Assembly: GCF_006159205.1 (NCBI RefSeq)
Contig: NZ_CP040812.1
Coordinates: 2,170,001 to 2,234,000 of the forward strand
From: Antarcticibacterium flavum
GTDB lineage: Bacteria > Bacteroidota > Bacteroidia > Flavobacteriales > Flavobacteriaceae
Length of the DNA stretch: 64,000 nt
Direction of reading: 5' to 3'
Numbering within the stretch: position 1 is the first letter of the stretch; the number at the start of each line of letters is the position of its first letter. Both the position numbers and the translations under genes were made by a program. This document shows, piece after piece, positions 42,743 through 52,200 of this stretch. Under the pieces are notes generated by a model. It worked only from the letters and a program-made list of their open reading frames with translations, was not told where the DNA came from and searched no databases.

Positions 42743-43828
42743 TTAATGATGTTCATGTTCCTCAACCGCCATCCCGATGAACAGGGCAGACAGCATTGTA
42801 AAAATAAACGCTTGTAGGAATGCAACCAGCAATTCCAGTACTGTTATAAATAGTGCAAAAGGAACCGAGATCCCGGCAACTCCGGCACTTTCCAAAATGA
42901 ATATTAAAGCAAGTAAGCTTAAGATGATAATATGTCCTGCCGTAATGTTGGCAAAAAGACGAATCATAAGAGCGATAGGTTTAATGAACAACCCCATCAC
43001 TTCCACCACAGCAAGAATAGGTTTCACGAATGTTGGAATACCTGGCATCCAGAAAACGTGTTTCCAGTAGTCCTTGTTCCCATTGATAAATATCAAAGCA
43101 AGAGTGAATAAACCAAGAGAAACAGTAACGGCGATATTTCCGGTTACGTTTGCTGCCCCGGGTAGCAATCCAAGCAGATTGGTGATCCAAATGAAGAAGA
43201 ACACAGTTAAAAGGAACGGCATAAACTTCATATATTTTTTCTCACCAATTTGAGGGATAGCAATATCGTCACGAACAAATAACACAAGACTCTCTAAAAC
43301 GTTATTAAAGCCCTTAGGCGCCTGCTTATTCTTTTTGTGGTAGTTGGCCAGTGAAAAGAAGAACCAGAGCATCAGGATCACAGTAATGAACATTGCAGCC
43401 ACATTCTTTGTTATCGAGAAATCCCAAGGCTTGCCGGCATTGACAGGATACCCATCCTCTCCAAATTCCAAAGCTGTTTCCCCATCCTCAAGGCGGTAGA
43501 TCTTTTCATGATAGTTCACGAAACTCATTCCATTTTTTTCCACAATTACCTGCCCTTCAAGATCGTGGTTAAAATTGCTGGACATAAATGTCACAAATCC
43601 ATTATCTGTATATAAAATAACAGGAAGGGGTAAGGTATAGGAATGATCTCCTTCCCCAAAAAAGTGCCATTCGTGAGCATCACCAATGTGGTGCATGATC
43701 ATATCTGTAGCATTAAATTTTTCTGAAGCTTCCTTTACAGCGCTGCCTTCTTCCTGTGAAAAGGAAAGAAAAGGAAGAATAGCCAGTGCAAATGTCACTA
43801 TAATCTTCAAAGATTTTTGTGCTGTCAT
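42743..43828 (-). CDS. atpB: F0 ATP synthase a subunit
   Basis: A 361-residue a subunit. The chosen ATG gives a cleavable signal peptide (MTAQKSLKIIVTFALAILPF, LSFS) and a periplasmic extension of about 130 residues before the first core helix. The core has the conserved LRLFANITAGHIIILSLLAL-type helix (IRLFANITAGH) with the essential Arg, and LELLVAFLQAFIFTMLSALF near the end. It forms the proton half-channels. The N-terminal extension occurs in Bacteroidota a subunits. A longer start 15 codons upstream is less likely. Confidence 0.95.
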   Translation of the reverse strand: MTAQKSLKIIVTFALAILPFLSFSQEEGSAVKEASEKFNATDMIMHHIGDAHEWHFFGEGDHSYTLPLPVILYTDNGFVTFMSSNFNHDLEGQVIVEKNGMSFVNYHEKIYRLEDGETALEFGEDGYPVNAGKPWDFSITKNVAAMFITVILMLWFFFSLANYHKKNKQAPKGFNNVLESLVLFVRDDIAIPQIGEKKYMKFMPFLLTVFFFIWITNLLGLLPGAANVTGNIAVTVSLGLFTLALIFINGNKDYWKHVFWMPGIPTFVKPILAVVEVMGLFIKPIALMIRLFANITAGHIIILSLLALIFILESAGVAGISVPFALFITVLELLVAFLQAFIFTMLSALFIGMAVEEHEHH

Positions 43829-43962
43829 AGTCCTGTTAAACTTAATAATTGTGGGCTCAAAATTTCCGTGCAAAGGTATGCTTTTAATTCTTATCTAAAA
43901 GCCCCCGATTATTTTTTTTGCCTCTTTTGCAATTTTTATGAAGCTTATTGAGTGCCAATTCC

Positions 43963-44349
43963 TTATTTCGCATTTATTAGCCTCACTGCATAAAAAGTTT
44001 CAAAAACCAGGTAGAGGAAGTAGGGAACAAAAAAACTGAGTAAATCTCCAAATGCATTACCGGTGTGGTTTAACAACATTGGAAGAAGAAAGATTATGGC
44101 CGCAAGCATTTTAAGAAAACTGGCTCCCATAAAGGCAAAGCCTGTTTTATCCCTGAAATTATGATAGATCAATACCAATATCAAATAAATGAGAAAGGTC
44201 GCAAAAAAATGAAATAAATAGATCGCATAGGTAGGATAGAAAAAATCATATTCTTCCAGAGCGAAATTTATGAGAAGATATTGAGCAATAAAAAGAAACA
44301 GGGTAAGCGGCAGGAGCACTGCCAGGAACTTCAAGAGTTGGTTTTTCAT
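43963..44349 (-). CDS. AtpI-position membrane protein (DUF6168-like)
   Basis: A 128-residue protein with four predicted membrane helices (LKFLAVLLPLTLFLFIAQYL, AIYLFHFFATFLIYLILVLI, ASFLKMLAAIIFLLPMLLN, YFLYLVFETFYAVRL). It occupies the place of atpI between AtpZ and atpB and has a similar size, so it probably helps c-ring assembly or cation supply. I believe the flavobacterial family is DUF6168, but cannot check it here. Confidence 0.75.
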   Translation of the reverse strand: MKNQLLKFLAVLLPLTLFLFIAQYLLINFALEEYDFFYPTYAIYLFHFFATFLIYLILVLIYHNFRDKTGFAFMGASFLKMLAAIIFLLPMLLNHTGNAFGDLLSFFVPYFLYLVFETFYAVRLINAK

Positions 44350-44357
44350 ATTTAAAA

Positions 44358-44585
44358 TTATTCGTCTTTACTCATTTGGATCACTTTTCTTATGACCTGA
44401 TAGAGTGCTATGAAAACACCCAGGAGAGAGATCCCAATTGTAAATGCAGAGTATTCATTTGGATACTCCTTATCCAGCCAAATGCCAAGGAAAACGCCGG
44501 CAGCAATGATAATTCCCATCTGGATCGCAATGTTTACGAACTCCAGGTATTTATCATGCGGAGCGTTCCTTTTGTTTTTGACCAT
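44358..44585 (-). CDS. AtpZ/AtpI family protein
   Basis: A 75-residue protein with two membrane helices (NIAIQMGIIIAAGVFLGIWL, AFTIGISLLGVFIALYQVIR) separated by DKEYPNEY, the AtpZ/AtpI layout. In other bacteria AtpZ with AtpI forms a Mg2+/Ca2+ channel or helps assemble the c-ring. Its start overlaps the bactofilin gene by 32 bases, implying coupled translation. Confidence 0.85.
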   Translation of the reverse strand: MVKNKRNAPHDKYLEFVNIAIQMGIIIAAGVFLGIWLDKEYPNEYSAFTIGISLLGVFIALYQVIRKVIQMSKDE

Positions 44586-44961
44586 CTTTGGAGAGGGTTT
44601 TTATATTTCCTTTCATTTCACAGGTGGCATTGAAAGTTGCACCTGGTTCTACAGATAATTTTCCTGAGACCACCTCTCCCTCAATTACCGCAGTTGAACG
44701 CAGGGTGAGGGTGTCCTGCACCACCAGTTTCCCTTTAAATTTTCCTTCAAAATCGGCATTATGGCAAGTAAGGTTTCCTTCAATGTATCCGCCCTTGCTT
44801 ATGACCACTTTTCCGGAGGTAGTAACATTGCCTTTAATAGTCCCTTCGATACGAAAACCTCCTTTGGCTTCAATATCGCCGGTGATGAGAGTTCCTGCTG
44901 CTATCCTGCTTTGTTCTTTACTGGCTTCAGGATTTGGGTTGGGGGAGTTTTTTTTAAACAT
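44554..44961 (-). CDS. Bactofilin (polymer-forming cytoskeletal protein)
   Basis: A 135-residue bactofilin. A short disordered N-terminus with MFKKNSPNPNPEASKEQS precedes the right-handed beta-helix, visible as a regular repeat (GTLITGDIEAKGGFRIEGTI, KVVISKGGYIEGNLTCHNAD, GEVVSGKLSVEPGATFNATC). Bactofilins polymerise without nucleotide and position cell-wall or polar machinery at the membrane. It lies between porW/sprE and atpZ in one leftward cluster and overlaps atpZ by 32 bases. Confidence 0.9.
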   Translation of the reverse strand: MFKKNSPNPNPEASKEQSRIAAGTLITGDIEAKGGFRIEGTIKGNVTTSGKVVISKGGYIEGNLTCHNADFEGKFKGKLVVQDTLTLRSTAVIEGEVVSGKLSVEPGATFNATCEMKGNIKTLSKDGQKQKERSA

Positions 44962-44998
44962 GAGAGTGGGGTTTGGGGTTGGGGTAAAAAATTTGGGG

Positions 44999-47548
44999 TT
45001 AGGGGGTTGTTTTGCGGTTCAAATAGGCATCAAGATTTTTATGCAATTGTACTACATGATAATTTTCTGAGGAGATGATCACCGGCTCTCTTTGAATAGC
45101 GTAATCCTTATTAACACGCAACAGCTCCTCAAAACCGCCGGCACGTTCCATATTCTCAAAGCCATGAACCACTACAAATATAGTGTCCACATTATAAACA
45201 TCTAAGGATGTGGTGTAATTTTTATATTGCAGTTCCTCCAAAGCAGCATCTATCCTCTGTTGCAGGTCTAACGCCTCCTCTTTTTGAAGTACAGGAAAAG
45301 TATAAAGCATTTTCACTTTGCCGGGTGAATCGCTAAATTCACTTTTTGCCATTTTTGGCAGTGCATTATCCAGCAGTTCGCGCGCTTTGAGTCCTTCCTG
45401 TGTTTGCGGATGGTTCACCGAAACCTGCCTTAAAGCTTCCCTATAGGCTAGGAAGCCATATAACCTTCCTGTCGCAGTAGCATGTAAAAGTTCAATCTTT
45501 GGCAATAGTTCGTGGTCATTAAAATCCTTGCGGTATTGTTCCCCTAATGTAATGGCCTTTTCAAATTCCCCTTCCTCAAAAAGAGCATACATTTCTTTAT
45601 ATTTCACTTCAACTGAATCTTCCATCTCTAAGGAAGAGCCGGGGTTTAGGATCCTGGAGGCATACCTCGATTCAGGATATTCCCGAAGCACCTTGTTCCT
45701 ATAACGTTCAGCTTCAGCAGCATTTCCTTCTTCGAGGTAAATTTGGTAGAGATAATATGAGGCTGGTAAAATTAACCTCTCTTCAGTAGTGAAATCCATA
45801 AGCGAGAGCAACCTTTCTTTCGCCAGTTGATTTTCAGAAAATTTCTCTTTATAAATAAGGCCCAGCCTGTAGTAGGCGTTATTACGCTGTGACTGAAGGC
45901 TGTCAATAATTCGGGAATCACTTGGGATTCTTTCAATATAAGTTGCGGGATTGAATTTTGGATTATTGGCAATGATCAATTCTGAAACCTCATCCAGTTG
46001 CCGTTCCCCTCCTGTTGCAATATTCCCGGGGTCTGTTCTCCAGTTATCTTTAAGTTCACGGGCACCCCACTGTCGTAGAAATTCCTGCATTCCTGTATTT
46101 ACCCTTGCAGGATTGTAGAAATAAAAATTTGAGATCGTATTGGGAGCTCCCAGTCCCGGGGGACCACCCGGGCTTCTTATTGGAGGACCCTGTACCACTG
46201 CAGGTGACTCTGCCAGAAACCCACTGCGCGCCTCTTCTATTGCCTGCTCCTTAAGCTCATTGGTGTATTTAATAAAATAATCCTCCCGGCGTGCGTCACT
46301 CATAGCTACCAGGTCGAGGATGCTGTCATTCTTTTCCACCATCTCCTCATACATAATGACTTCCTGCAAATTGTCCCTTTTTCTCTTTACCACAAAATAA
46401 TCCCTCGTAGTGTTGGGGATCCTGGTAAGGGTGCTATCAAAATAAGCCCCCGCTGTACGATACTGCGACCTGTCGAAATATATATTCCCCAAAGTCTCAT
46501 AATTTACAGATTGTAAAAACCTGTCACCCGAGGGGGTTCTTAATGATCTATTGTAATAATCAATAGCCACAGCAGAAGAGTCTAAGAAGCTGTAATATTC
46601 AGCAATTTGAAAATATATCTTGTCAAGGAAAGGGCGGTTTTCCCTGTCCTCCTCCATTTCCTGAAGCCTTGAAAGGAATTCATGCCTGTTGCCGGTGCTG
46701 AAATCAAAATTGCGCATTTTTTCCAGCCTTGCATTTACGAGGAATTCCCTTGGGATCTTCCTGTTTAGATCTATCACCTTTTCAAAAGCCATATTGGCAC
46801 TGTCCCTCTTTTGAAGCCTGTTGTACAGCTGGCCCTCAATATAATGATACCTCGCCTTCTCCTTATTTTTCGTGGTGTGGACAGCGGCAGTTCTTATAGG
46901 CGCTACTGCACTGTCTATAGAGCCTGTGTTGATATAGGCCTGGGCAAGAACAGCGTGCGCATCTGCCCTGTCCTGCTTTTCCAGCCGGCCAGATTCTATA
47001 AGACGCTTAAGATTTTTAATGGCAAGTTTATCATTCTCCAACCGCATGTTGGTCTTTTCCCGCCAAATTTGAGCATGGCTTATTGTGTTACTTGCAGGGT
47101 ACTTGTGAAGGATATAATTGAAAGCTTCCAGGGCTGGAATAAAACGTTCATCATAATACCTGGCTTTTCCAAGTAAAAGGTATGCCTCATCTATTTGAGG
47201 ATTTCGTTCCTTCCCCTGTATGAGCATGGAATGTCTCTGGATAGCTTTAGTCGCCTTCTCCTCAGCGATCTGGAAATTCTCATTTCTTTCAGCTCCCGGC
47301 ACTCGTATCTCTTCAGAAATTTGCATTCTTTCAACCGGCAAAAGCTGCCAGAAGTTCTCCCTGTAAGAAGTGGCTATTTGTTCCCTGCCCATTTCCAGGG
47401 CAAGATTCCCGTTGTAAAGGGTATTATATTCAGTAGTAACCGCGTGCCAGTTCCTGTTGATGAATTTATCCTTTTTACGGGAGCATCCCGAAATGGCTAT
47501 CATCAAAAGAACGCATAGGATCCCAATGGTATTTTTATTCAAAATCAA
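44999..47548 (-). CDS. porW: Type IX secretion / gliding lipoprotein PorW (SprE)
   Basis: An 849-residue lipoprotein: MILNKNTIGILCVLLMIAI and lipobox SGCSRKKDKFINRNWHA, followed by NTLYNGNLALEMG. Many TPR-like repeats follow (AYLLLGKARYYDERFIPALE, YEREYSPESRY-like PSESRY segments). Length, lipobox and the N-terminal motif match the T9SS protein SprE/PorW, which links the PorK/N ring to the secretion pore. It supports export of T9SS cargo and gliding adhesins. It lies directly upstream of the bactofilin and ATP synthase genes. Confidence 0.85.
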   Translation of the reverse strand: MILNKNTIGILCVLLMIAISGCSRKKDKFINRNWHAVTTEYNTLYNGNLALEMGREQIATSYRENFWQLLPVERMQISEEIRVPGAERNENFQIAEEKATKAIQRHSMLIQGKERNPQIDEAYLLLGKARYYDERFIPALEAFNYILHKYPASNTISHAQIWREKTNMRLENDKLAIKNLKRLIESGRLEKQDRADAHAVLAQAYINTGSIDSAVAPIRTAAVHTTKNKEKARYHYIEGQLYNRLQKRDSANMAFEKVIDLNRKIPREFLVNARLEKMRNFDFSTGNRHEFLSRLQEMEEDRENRPFLDKIYFQIAEYYSFLDSSAVAIDYYNRSLRTPSGDRFLQSVNYETLGNIYFDRSQYRTAGAYFDSTLTRIPNTTRDYFVVKRKRDNLQEVIMYEEMVEKNDSILDLVAMSDARREDYFIKYTNELKEQAIEEARSGFLAESPAVVQGPPIRSPGGPPGLGAPNTISNFYFYNPARVNTGMQEFLRQWGARELKDNWRTDPGNIATGGERQLDEVSELIIANNPKFNPATYIERIPSDSRIIDSLQSQRNNAYYRLGLIYKEKFSENQLAKERLLSLMDFTTEERLILPASYYLYQIYLEEGNAAEAERYRNKVLREYPESRYASRILNPGSSLEMEDSVEVKYKEMYALFEEGEFEKAITLGEQYRKDFNDHELLPKIELLHATATGRLYGFLAYREALRQVSVNHPQTQEGLKARELLDNALPKMAKSEFSDSPGKVKMLYTFPVLQKEEALDLQQRIDAALEELQYKNYTTSLDVYNVDTIFVVVHGFENMERAGGFEELLRVNKDYAIQREPVIISSENYHVVQLHKNLDAYLNRKTTP

Positions 47549-47636
47549 TAAGTTCCGGATAAAATATATAACTTAAATGTCCTGTATTTAGTATGCTAAA
47601 GTACATTTCTTTTTATAAACCGGCATTGGGGGAATT

Positions 47637-48365
47637 TTACGAAAAATTATTCTGGGCTTCCAGGTGTTGTTCCCCTGAAAAGAAGCTCTCCAGCTCGCTA
47701 AGGGTCGCTTTGGAGGTATGGATGTCTTTTACCAGCTCACCCCTATCCAGCACCACGATTCGTTCACAGACTTCAGTGATATGAATAAGATCATGGCTGG
47801 AGATAAGAAAGGTGGTATCCCTTTCCATTGCAAGGTCCTTAATTAATTTTTTCAACCTTATTTGTGTTGTGGGGTCAAGGTTTGCAAAGGGTTCATCCAG
47901 GATAACAACTTTTGGATCTCCAATGAGAGCGGCAACTATGCCTACTTTTTTTTGATTTCCCTTGGAAAGGTCCCGCAAGTACTTTTTACGACCAATGATC
48001 TCCCCGTTGAAAAAATCCTCAAAACCCGTAAGCAGGGAGTCAACATCGGCTTTGTTCTGCTTGCGTAGATCTCCAATAAAATAAAAGTATTCCTCGGGGG
48101 TAAGATATCCTATGAGAAAGCTTTCATCGATGAAAGAGGAGGTATATGATTTCCATTCCTCACTTTGGTTTACCGTAATATCATTGTTGAAGATACTCCC
48201 TGTGGTAGGCTGTATAAGATCGAGTAAAAGACTAAAAAAAGTGGTCTTTCCCGCACCGTTATTTCCTACAAGTCCAAAACTTTGTCCTGCAGGAATTTCC
48301 AGGTGCTCTAAACTAAGAACTGTAACCCCGTTATATACTTTTGTTAGATTGCTTGCTGTGATCAT
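47637..48365 (-). CDS. ABC transporter ATP-binding protein
   Basis: A 242-residue ATPase: Walker A GNNGAGKTTFF, an Arg/Ser signature variant LSKGNQKKVGIVAAL in place of LSGGQ, Walker B VVILDEPFANLDP and the switch His in LISSHDL. It drives the permease encoded 14 bases upstream on the same strand. The cargo is unknown; the ABC-2-like partner suggests export. Confidence 0.92.
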   Translation of the reverse strand: MITASNLTKVYNGVTVLSLEHLEIPAGQSFGLVGNNGAGKTTFFSLLLDLIQPTTGSIFNNDITVNQSEEWKSYTSSFIDESFLIGYLTPEEYFYFIGDLRKQNKADVDSLLTGFEDFFNGEIIGRKKYLRDLSKGNQKKVGIVAALIGDPKVVILDEPFANLDPTTQIRLKKLIKDLAMERDTTFLISSHDLIHITEVCERIVVLDRGELVKDIHTSKATLSELESFFSGEQHLEAQNNFS

Positions 48366-48379
48366 ACCTGTGCTTTTTA

Positions 48380-49864
48380 TTATTCTCCTGTTTGCTTGAA
48401 TCCCTCTATCATAGCGTATTTTTTTCTTCTATATACTTGTGCTATAAATTCCAAAATGCGATTCCTTAAGATCAACCCCAGTAACCCTAATCCCAATAAC
48501 ACGGCGACGCCACACTCAAAGGATATAAACTTGTAAAAGATCCAGAAAAGGAGGACCGGCAATATAAGGAGCGGCAGGCCAACCAACCACTGGGCCGCAC
48601 CCATTCCCTGGTAATTCATAAATGGGCTTTTATCCAGGTCTATACGCTTCCTGTTAAACGAACCTGCGTAGAGCAAAATGGGGATATTTACGCCGATATT
48701 ATATACGGCACATACCAAATTCAGGAAAAATATACGCCATCCATAATAAATATAAGGGGTGGCAAGTATTGCAAGAACTACCACGCTAAACGTGATGAGC
48801 CCGGCTTTTGCCTCAAGATATTTTTTAACCGGGATATTCTGGGCCATAATAAGGGGATAATGAGAGGCGTCCCAGGCCGGGATGAACTGGCCAAAATTTA
48901 TCATAAATATGCCCGTGATAAAGATGCCTACAAAAACATAAAAGGCAGGCATATCCAAATAGATATCCTGGGGATATATGAACATTCCATACCCAAGAAG
49001 CAAAAGTGACATGTATATAGTTGTTTTTGGCCTTTTGTTCCTCCATATCATCTTAAGATCCTGTTGCAGGTAAGGAGCAATATCGCCAAACCGCCTCGTC
49101 CACGTAAATTCCCGGGTATTGGCATTGCTGGTCCTTTCCTTCAAATGTGCATCAAGGAAAAACTTCCTTTCAAGGTTGATACGATTCCAGATGTAAAGAG
49201 CAGCTACCATAAGGATTGGGATCACGGCGGCCCAGTTATAAATAAGGATTTGATCAAGCAAGCTGCCAAAGCTGCCAGAAATATCCAAAATGCCCAAATA
49301 ATCCAGTACACCTAAAGCCGCGATCCCCAATGCTACAGGAAGAAGGGCCTTTAGGTTTTCAGTAAATTTCTTCTTAATAATAAAATTGGTGAAATTAACA
49401 GCCAGGGATAATCCCCACAGGGCAATCATCCAGGAAATTACCGCCGTTGCATTGTATTCATCCTTATAGATATTAAATAGTCCAAAAGGAATGATCACCA
49501 AAAGCGGAAGAAAGTTAAAGAAAGAAAAAAAGGATTTTATAAGTACAAAATTCACAACCTTCCGTTTAAGTACAGGAAGTACCAACAGGGGTTTAATATC
49601 CAGTATGGGCAGGGTTTGTAAAAAGAATCTTATAGAAAGCTCTGCGAGTAACCAAAGCAGGACAAAACGATTTGCCACTGTTATGGGATCTTCTCCCGGG
49701 AAATATTTCTGGATGAGGGGATACAGGCCAATCCCTGTAAATAGAAAAAGGGTGGCAAAATACAATGCCAGGAAAACCATGAGTATCTTAAGCCCGATGC
49801 TCTTGCCAACACTGGCCGATCTAAAAAAGGCTTTCCACTCCAGTAAGACTAACCTCTTGTACAT
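48380..49864 (-). CDS. DUF5687 ABC exporter permease
   Basis: A 494-residue membrane protein with about twelve helices, a short cytoplasmic N-terminus (MYKRLVLLEWKAFFRSASVG) and the late motif FGQFIPAWDASHYPLIMAQN. This is the DUF5687 pattern of Bacteroidota two-component ABC exporters. It is co-transcribed with the ATPase gene downstream. What it moves is unknown. Confidence 0.85.
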   Translation of the reverse strand: MYKRLVLLEWKAFFRSASVGKSIGLKILMVFLALYFATLFLFTGIGLYPLIQKYFPGEDPITVANRFVLLWLLAELSIRFFLQTLPILDIKPLLVLPVLKRKVVNFVLIKSFFSFFNFLPLLVIIPFGLFNIYKDEYNATAVISWMIALWGLSLAVNFTNFIIKKKFTENLKALLPVALGIAALGVLDYLGILDISGSFGSLLDQILIYNWAAVIPILMVAALYIWNRINLERKFFLDAHLKERTSNANTREFTWTRRFGDIAPYLQQDLKMIWRNKRPKTTIYMSLLLLGYGMFIYPQDIYLDMPAFYVFVGIFITGIFMINFGQFIPAWDASHYPLIMAQNIPVKKYLEAKAGLITFSVVVLAILATPYIYYGWRIFFLNLVCAVYNIGVNIPILLYAGSFNRKRIDLDKSPFMNYQGMGAAQWLVGLPLLILPVLLFWIFYKFISFECGVAVLLGLGLLGLILRNRILEFIAQVYRRKKYAMIEGFKQTGE

Positions 49865-49935
49865 AATCCTGTGCTTCTTTCTTTAGTAGTGTGGAAATTT
49901 ACCAAATTGTTACATTTAAAAAACTCCAGACTTTG

Positions 49936-49943
49936 TATTTTTG
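49936..49943 (+). promoter_or_regulatory. -7 promoter element of the ferredoxin reductase-like gene
   Basis: TATTTTTG matches TAnnTTTG exactly, 16 bases before the ATG. The nearest TTG upstream (49907-49909) is 26 bases away, longer than usual. Confidence 0.5.
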
Positions 49944-49959
49944 CCTCAAAGATTAGAAT

Positions 49960-51006
49960 ATGAGTCAATTTTATCCTTTAAAGATAAAAGAAGTTATACG
50001 GGAAACCACCGAAGCCGTAAGTTTATCTTTCGAGATCCCTGTAGATCTTGAAGAGGTTTTTAATTATAAAGCGGGACAATACATTACCCTCAGGACAAAC
50101 CTGGAAGGAAAAGAAATAAGAAGGGCCTATTCCTTATGTTCGGCACCTGGAACCGGGGAATTCAAAGTCACCGTTAAGGAAGTTGAAGGTGGAAAGTTCT
50201 CTGTGCTTGCCAATAATATTCTAAAGGCAGGGGACATCCTTGAAGTTCATCCACCAGAGGGGAAATTTATCTTTGAACCTGCCAGCAGGTCAAATACATA
50301 TGCTGCTTTTGCGGCCGGAAGCGGGATCACACCTGTATTATCCATTATAAAAACAGTGCTCAACCGCGAACCGGGGAGCAATTTTATTCTTGTATACGGG
50401 AATAAATCAACAGAGAATACGATTTTTTATAAGGAACTGCTCGAACTGCAGGCAAAATTTCCGGAGAGGCTTTTTATTGAATTCATTTACAGCCGTACAC
50501 GGGAAGAAAATGCACAATTTGGACGTATTGAGACCAGTACCGTTAATTACGTGCTAAAAAATAAGTTCAAGGACTCTTCCATAGAGACCTTTTACCTTTG
50601 TGGCCCGGAGGAGATGATCACAAATGTGAAGACCATACTTTTAGAGAATGGGATTAAAGAGGAAAATATTCTTTTTGAATTATTTACTACTGAAGGTACG
50701 GGAGCGGTAGAGACTGGTGTGGAAGGCCAGGTAGAGTTAACCATCACGGTAGATGATGAGGAAACCACCTTTACAATGGACAGTAAGGAAACCGTTCTTG
50801 ATGCAGCTTTGGAGCACGATCTGGATGTCCCTTATTCCTGCCAGGGAGGTATTTGCAGCAGTTGTATAGCCAGGATTACCGAAGGTAAAGCTGAGATGCG
50901 CAAAAACCAGATCCTTACTGACAGTGAGATAGCTGAAGGGCTTATTCTTACGTGCCAGGCGCAGGCTCTTACGCCTACCCTAAAGGTAGATTATGATGAT
51001 GTTTAG
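49960..51006 (+). CDS. Flavin/2Fe-2S ferredoxin reductase (PaaE-like)
   Basis: A 348-residue electron-transfer protein. The N-terminal FAD domain has RRAYSLCSAPG and the NAD(P) domain has AAGSGITPVLSIIK, LVYGNKS and FYLCGPEEM. The C-terminal [2Fe-2S] plant-type ferredoxin domain has CQGGICSSC and a last Cys in LILTCQA. This domain order matches PaaE, the reductase of phenylacetyl-CoA epoxidase. No other paa gene is nearby, so a general role is equally possible. Confidence 0.85.
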   Translation: MSQFYPLKIKEVIRETTEAVSLSFEIPVDLEEVFNYKAGQYITLRTNLEGKEIRRAYSLCSAPGTGEFKVTVKEVEGGKFSVLANNILKAGDILEVHPPEGKFIFEPASRSNTYAAFAAGSGITPVLSIIKTVLNREPGSNFILVYGNKSTENTIFYKELLELQAKFPERLFIEFIYSRTREENAQFGRIETSTVNYVLKNKFKDSSIETFYLCGPEEMITNVKTILLENGIKEENILFELFTTEGTGAVETGVEGQVELTITVDDEETTFTMDSKETVLDAALEHDLDVPYSCQGGICSSCIARITEGKAEMRKNQILTDSEIAEGLILTCQAQALTPTLKVDYDDV

Positions 51007-51057
51007 GGGCATTTTCAATGCACCCTGCAGTTTGAAAAAAGGGAAATTGTAATATAT

Positions 51058-51084
51058 AAAAGAGGTCTACGTGATCTCTTTTTT
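51058..51084. terminator. Terminator between the ferredoxin reductase-like gene and the GT9 gene
   Basis: AAAAGAGGTC and GATCTCTTTT form an imperfect stem around TACGT, followed by TTA. It lies between convergent stops and its right arm reaches the GT9 stop codon; it can serve both genes. Confidence 0.65.
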
Positions 51085-52189
51085 ATGTCTTACCAACAGG
51101 CAGAAGTGGATTTTTAATCTTCTCCACAACCTTTTGGGGCGCGATGGTCCTCATCACCTCCTCATAACCAACAGGCACCTTATTACCATAAATCGAGGTG
51201 GGAATCGCAGGATATTTATGTAGGTCTGGAAAAAGACTATTTTCCATAGGCTGCCCAAATGGTTTAAAACCGGCAAATGGATGTGTCACTCCCCACAGCG
51301 AAACCACCGGGATCCCGTACATGGCTGCAAGATGCGCATTGCCACTGTCCATTGAAAGCATTATATCCAGATTGGAAATTAAAGCCAGCTCTTCTTCAAA
51401 AGTAAGCCTGCCGGCCAGAGAGATCGTGTTTTTGTAATTCCCCGCTATTTGGTCCAGCTTCTGCTTCTCGGCTTTCCCTCCGCCAAAAAGAAATATCTTC
51501 ATATTTGGATCCTTCTCAAGGTCTTCCAGCACCTGCATCAAAAGATCCTCAGGATACACTTTTGAATCATGCTGGGCATAAGGTGCAATGCCCACCCATT
51601 TTTTTAAGTCTTTGCCGGTGATCTCCCGGGTGTTGGGTGATAACTTTTGCTTTTCAGGATAGGAATGGTCCTCCAGGTTTATAGGGTATCTAAGGTGAGA
51701 GAAAACATCGGCATACCTTTGATGTGTAGACCTAAGTTGTTTAAAAACCTTATTATTAAATGCTGTAAGTTCCTTTTTCTCTGTCCTTCCCTTGTTGATT
51801 TGCTTTACAGTAAGACCGTAAAAACAAAATACGGTTTTAAGGATATTGCTTCGCAGCACATCGTGCATATCTGCCACCGCTGTTATTTCCAGATCCCTTA
51901 ATTCCTGGGCAAGTTTACCAAGGCCTATGACCCCGGCGTGAACTCCGGTGACATCGGCATCATAAACCTCAACGTTGGGGATCCCTTTGAAGAGAGGTGC
52001 AAAAAACTTCCGGGTAAGGACTGTGATCTTTAAATGCGGATATGTGGCTGTGACTACCCTTAGCACAGGCACCAGCATTGCCACATCTCCCATGGCCGAG
52101 AGGCGAATTACCAGGATGTGCTCCTTTTTATCCCGGGAATTGCTGGGAGAATTTCGGGAAGCACCGCCGGTAGATCGATTGCCGCTCAT
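51083..52189 (-). CDS. Glycosyltransferase family 9 protein (heptosyltransferase-like)
   Basis: A 368-residue GT-B enzyme of family GT9. It opens with a Ser/Gly/Asn-rich tail, then ILVIRLSAMGDVAMLVPVLR. The donor-binding half has WVGIAPYAQHDSKVYPEDLL and the SMDSGNAHLAAMYGIPVVSL-WG motif. GT9 enzymes transfer heptose or related sugars to lipid A-core. It is the last gene of a five-gene operon and likely builds lipopolysaccharide core; the acceptor is unknown. Confidence 0.88.
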   Translation of the reverse strand: MSGNRSTGGASRNSPSNSRDKKEHILVIRLSAMGDVAMLVPVLRVVTATYPHLKITVLTRKFFAPLFKGIPNVEVYDADVTGVHAGVIGLGKLAQELRDLEITAVADMHDVLRSNILKTVFCFYGLTVKQINKGRTEKKELTAFNNKVFKQLRSTHQRYADVFSHLRYPINLEDHSYPEKQKLSPNTREITGKDLKKWVGIAPYAQHDSKVYPEDLLMQVLEDLEKDPNMKIFLFGGGKAEKQKLDQIAGNYKNTISLAGRLTFEEELALISNLDIMLSMDSGNAHLAAMYGIPVVSLWGVTHPFAGFKPFGQPMENSLFPDLHKYPAIPTSIYGNKVPVGYEEVMRTIAPQKVVEKIKNPLLPVGKT

Positions 52190-52200
52190 TTCAAAAGGTT

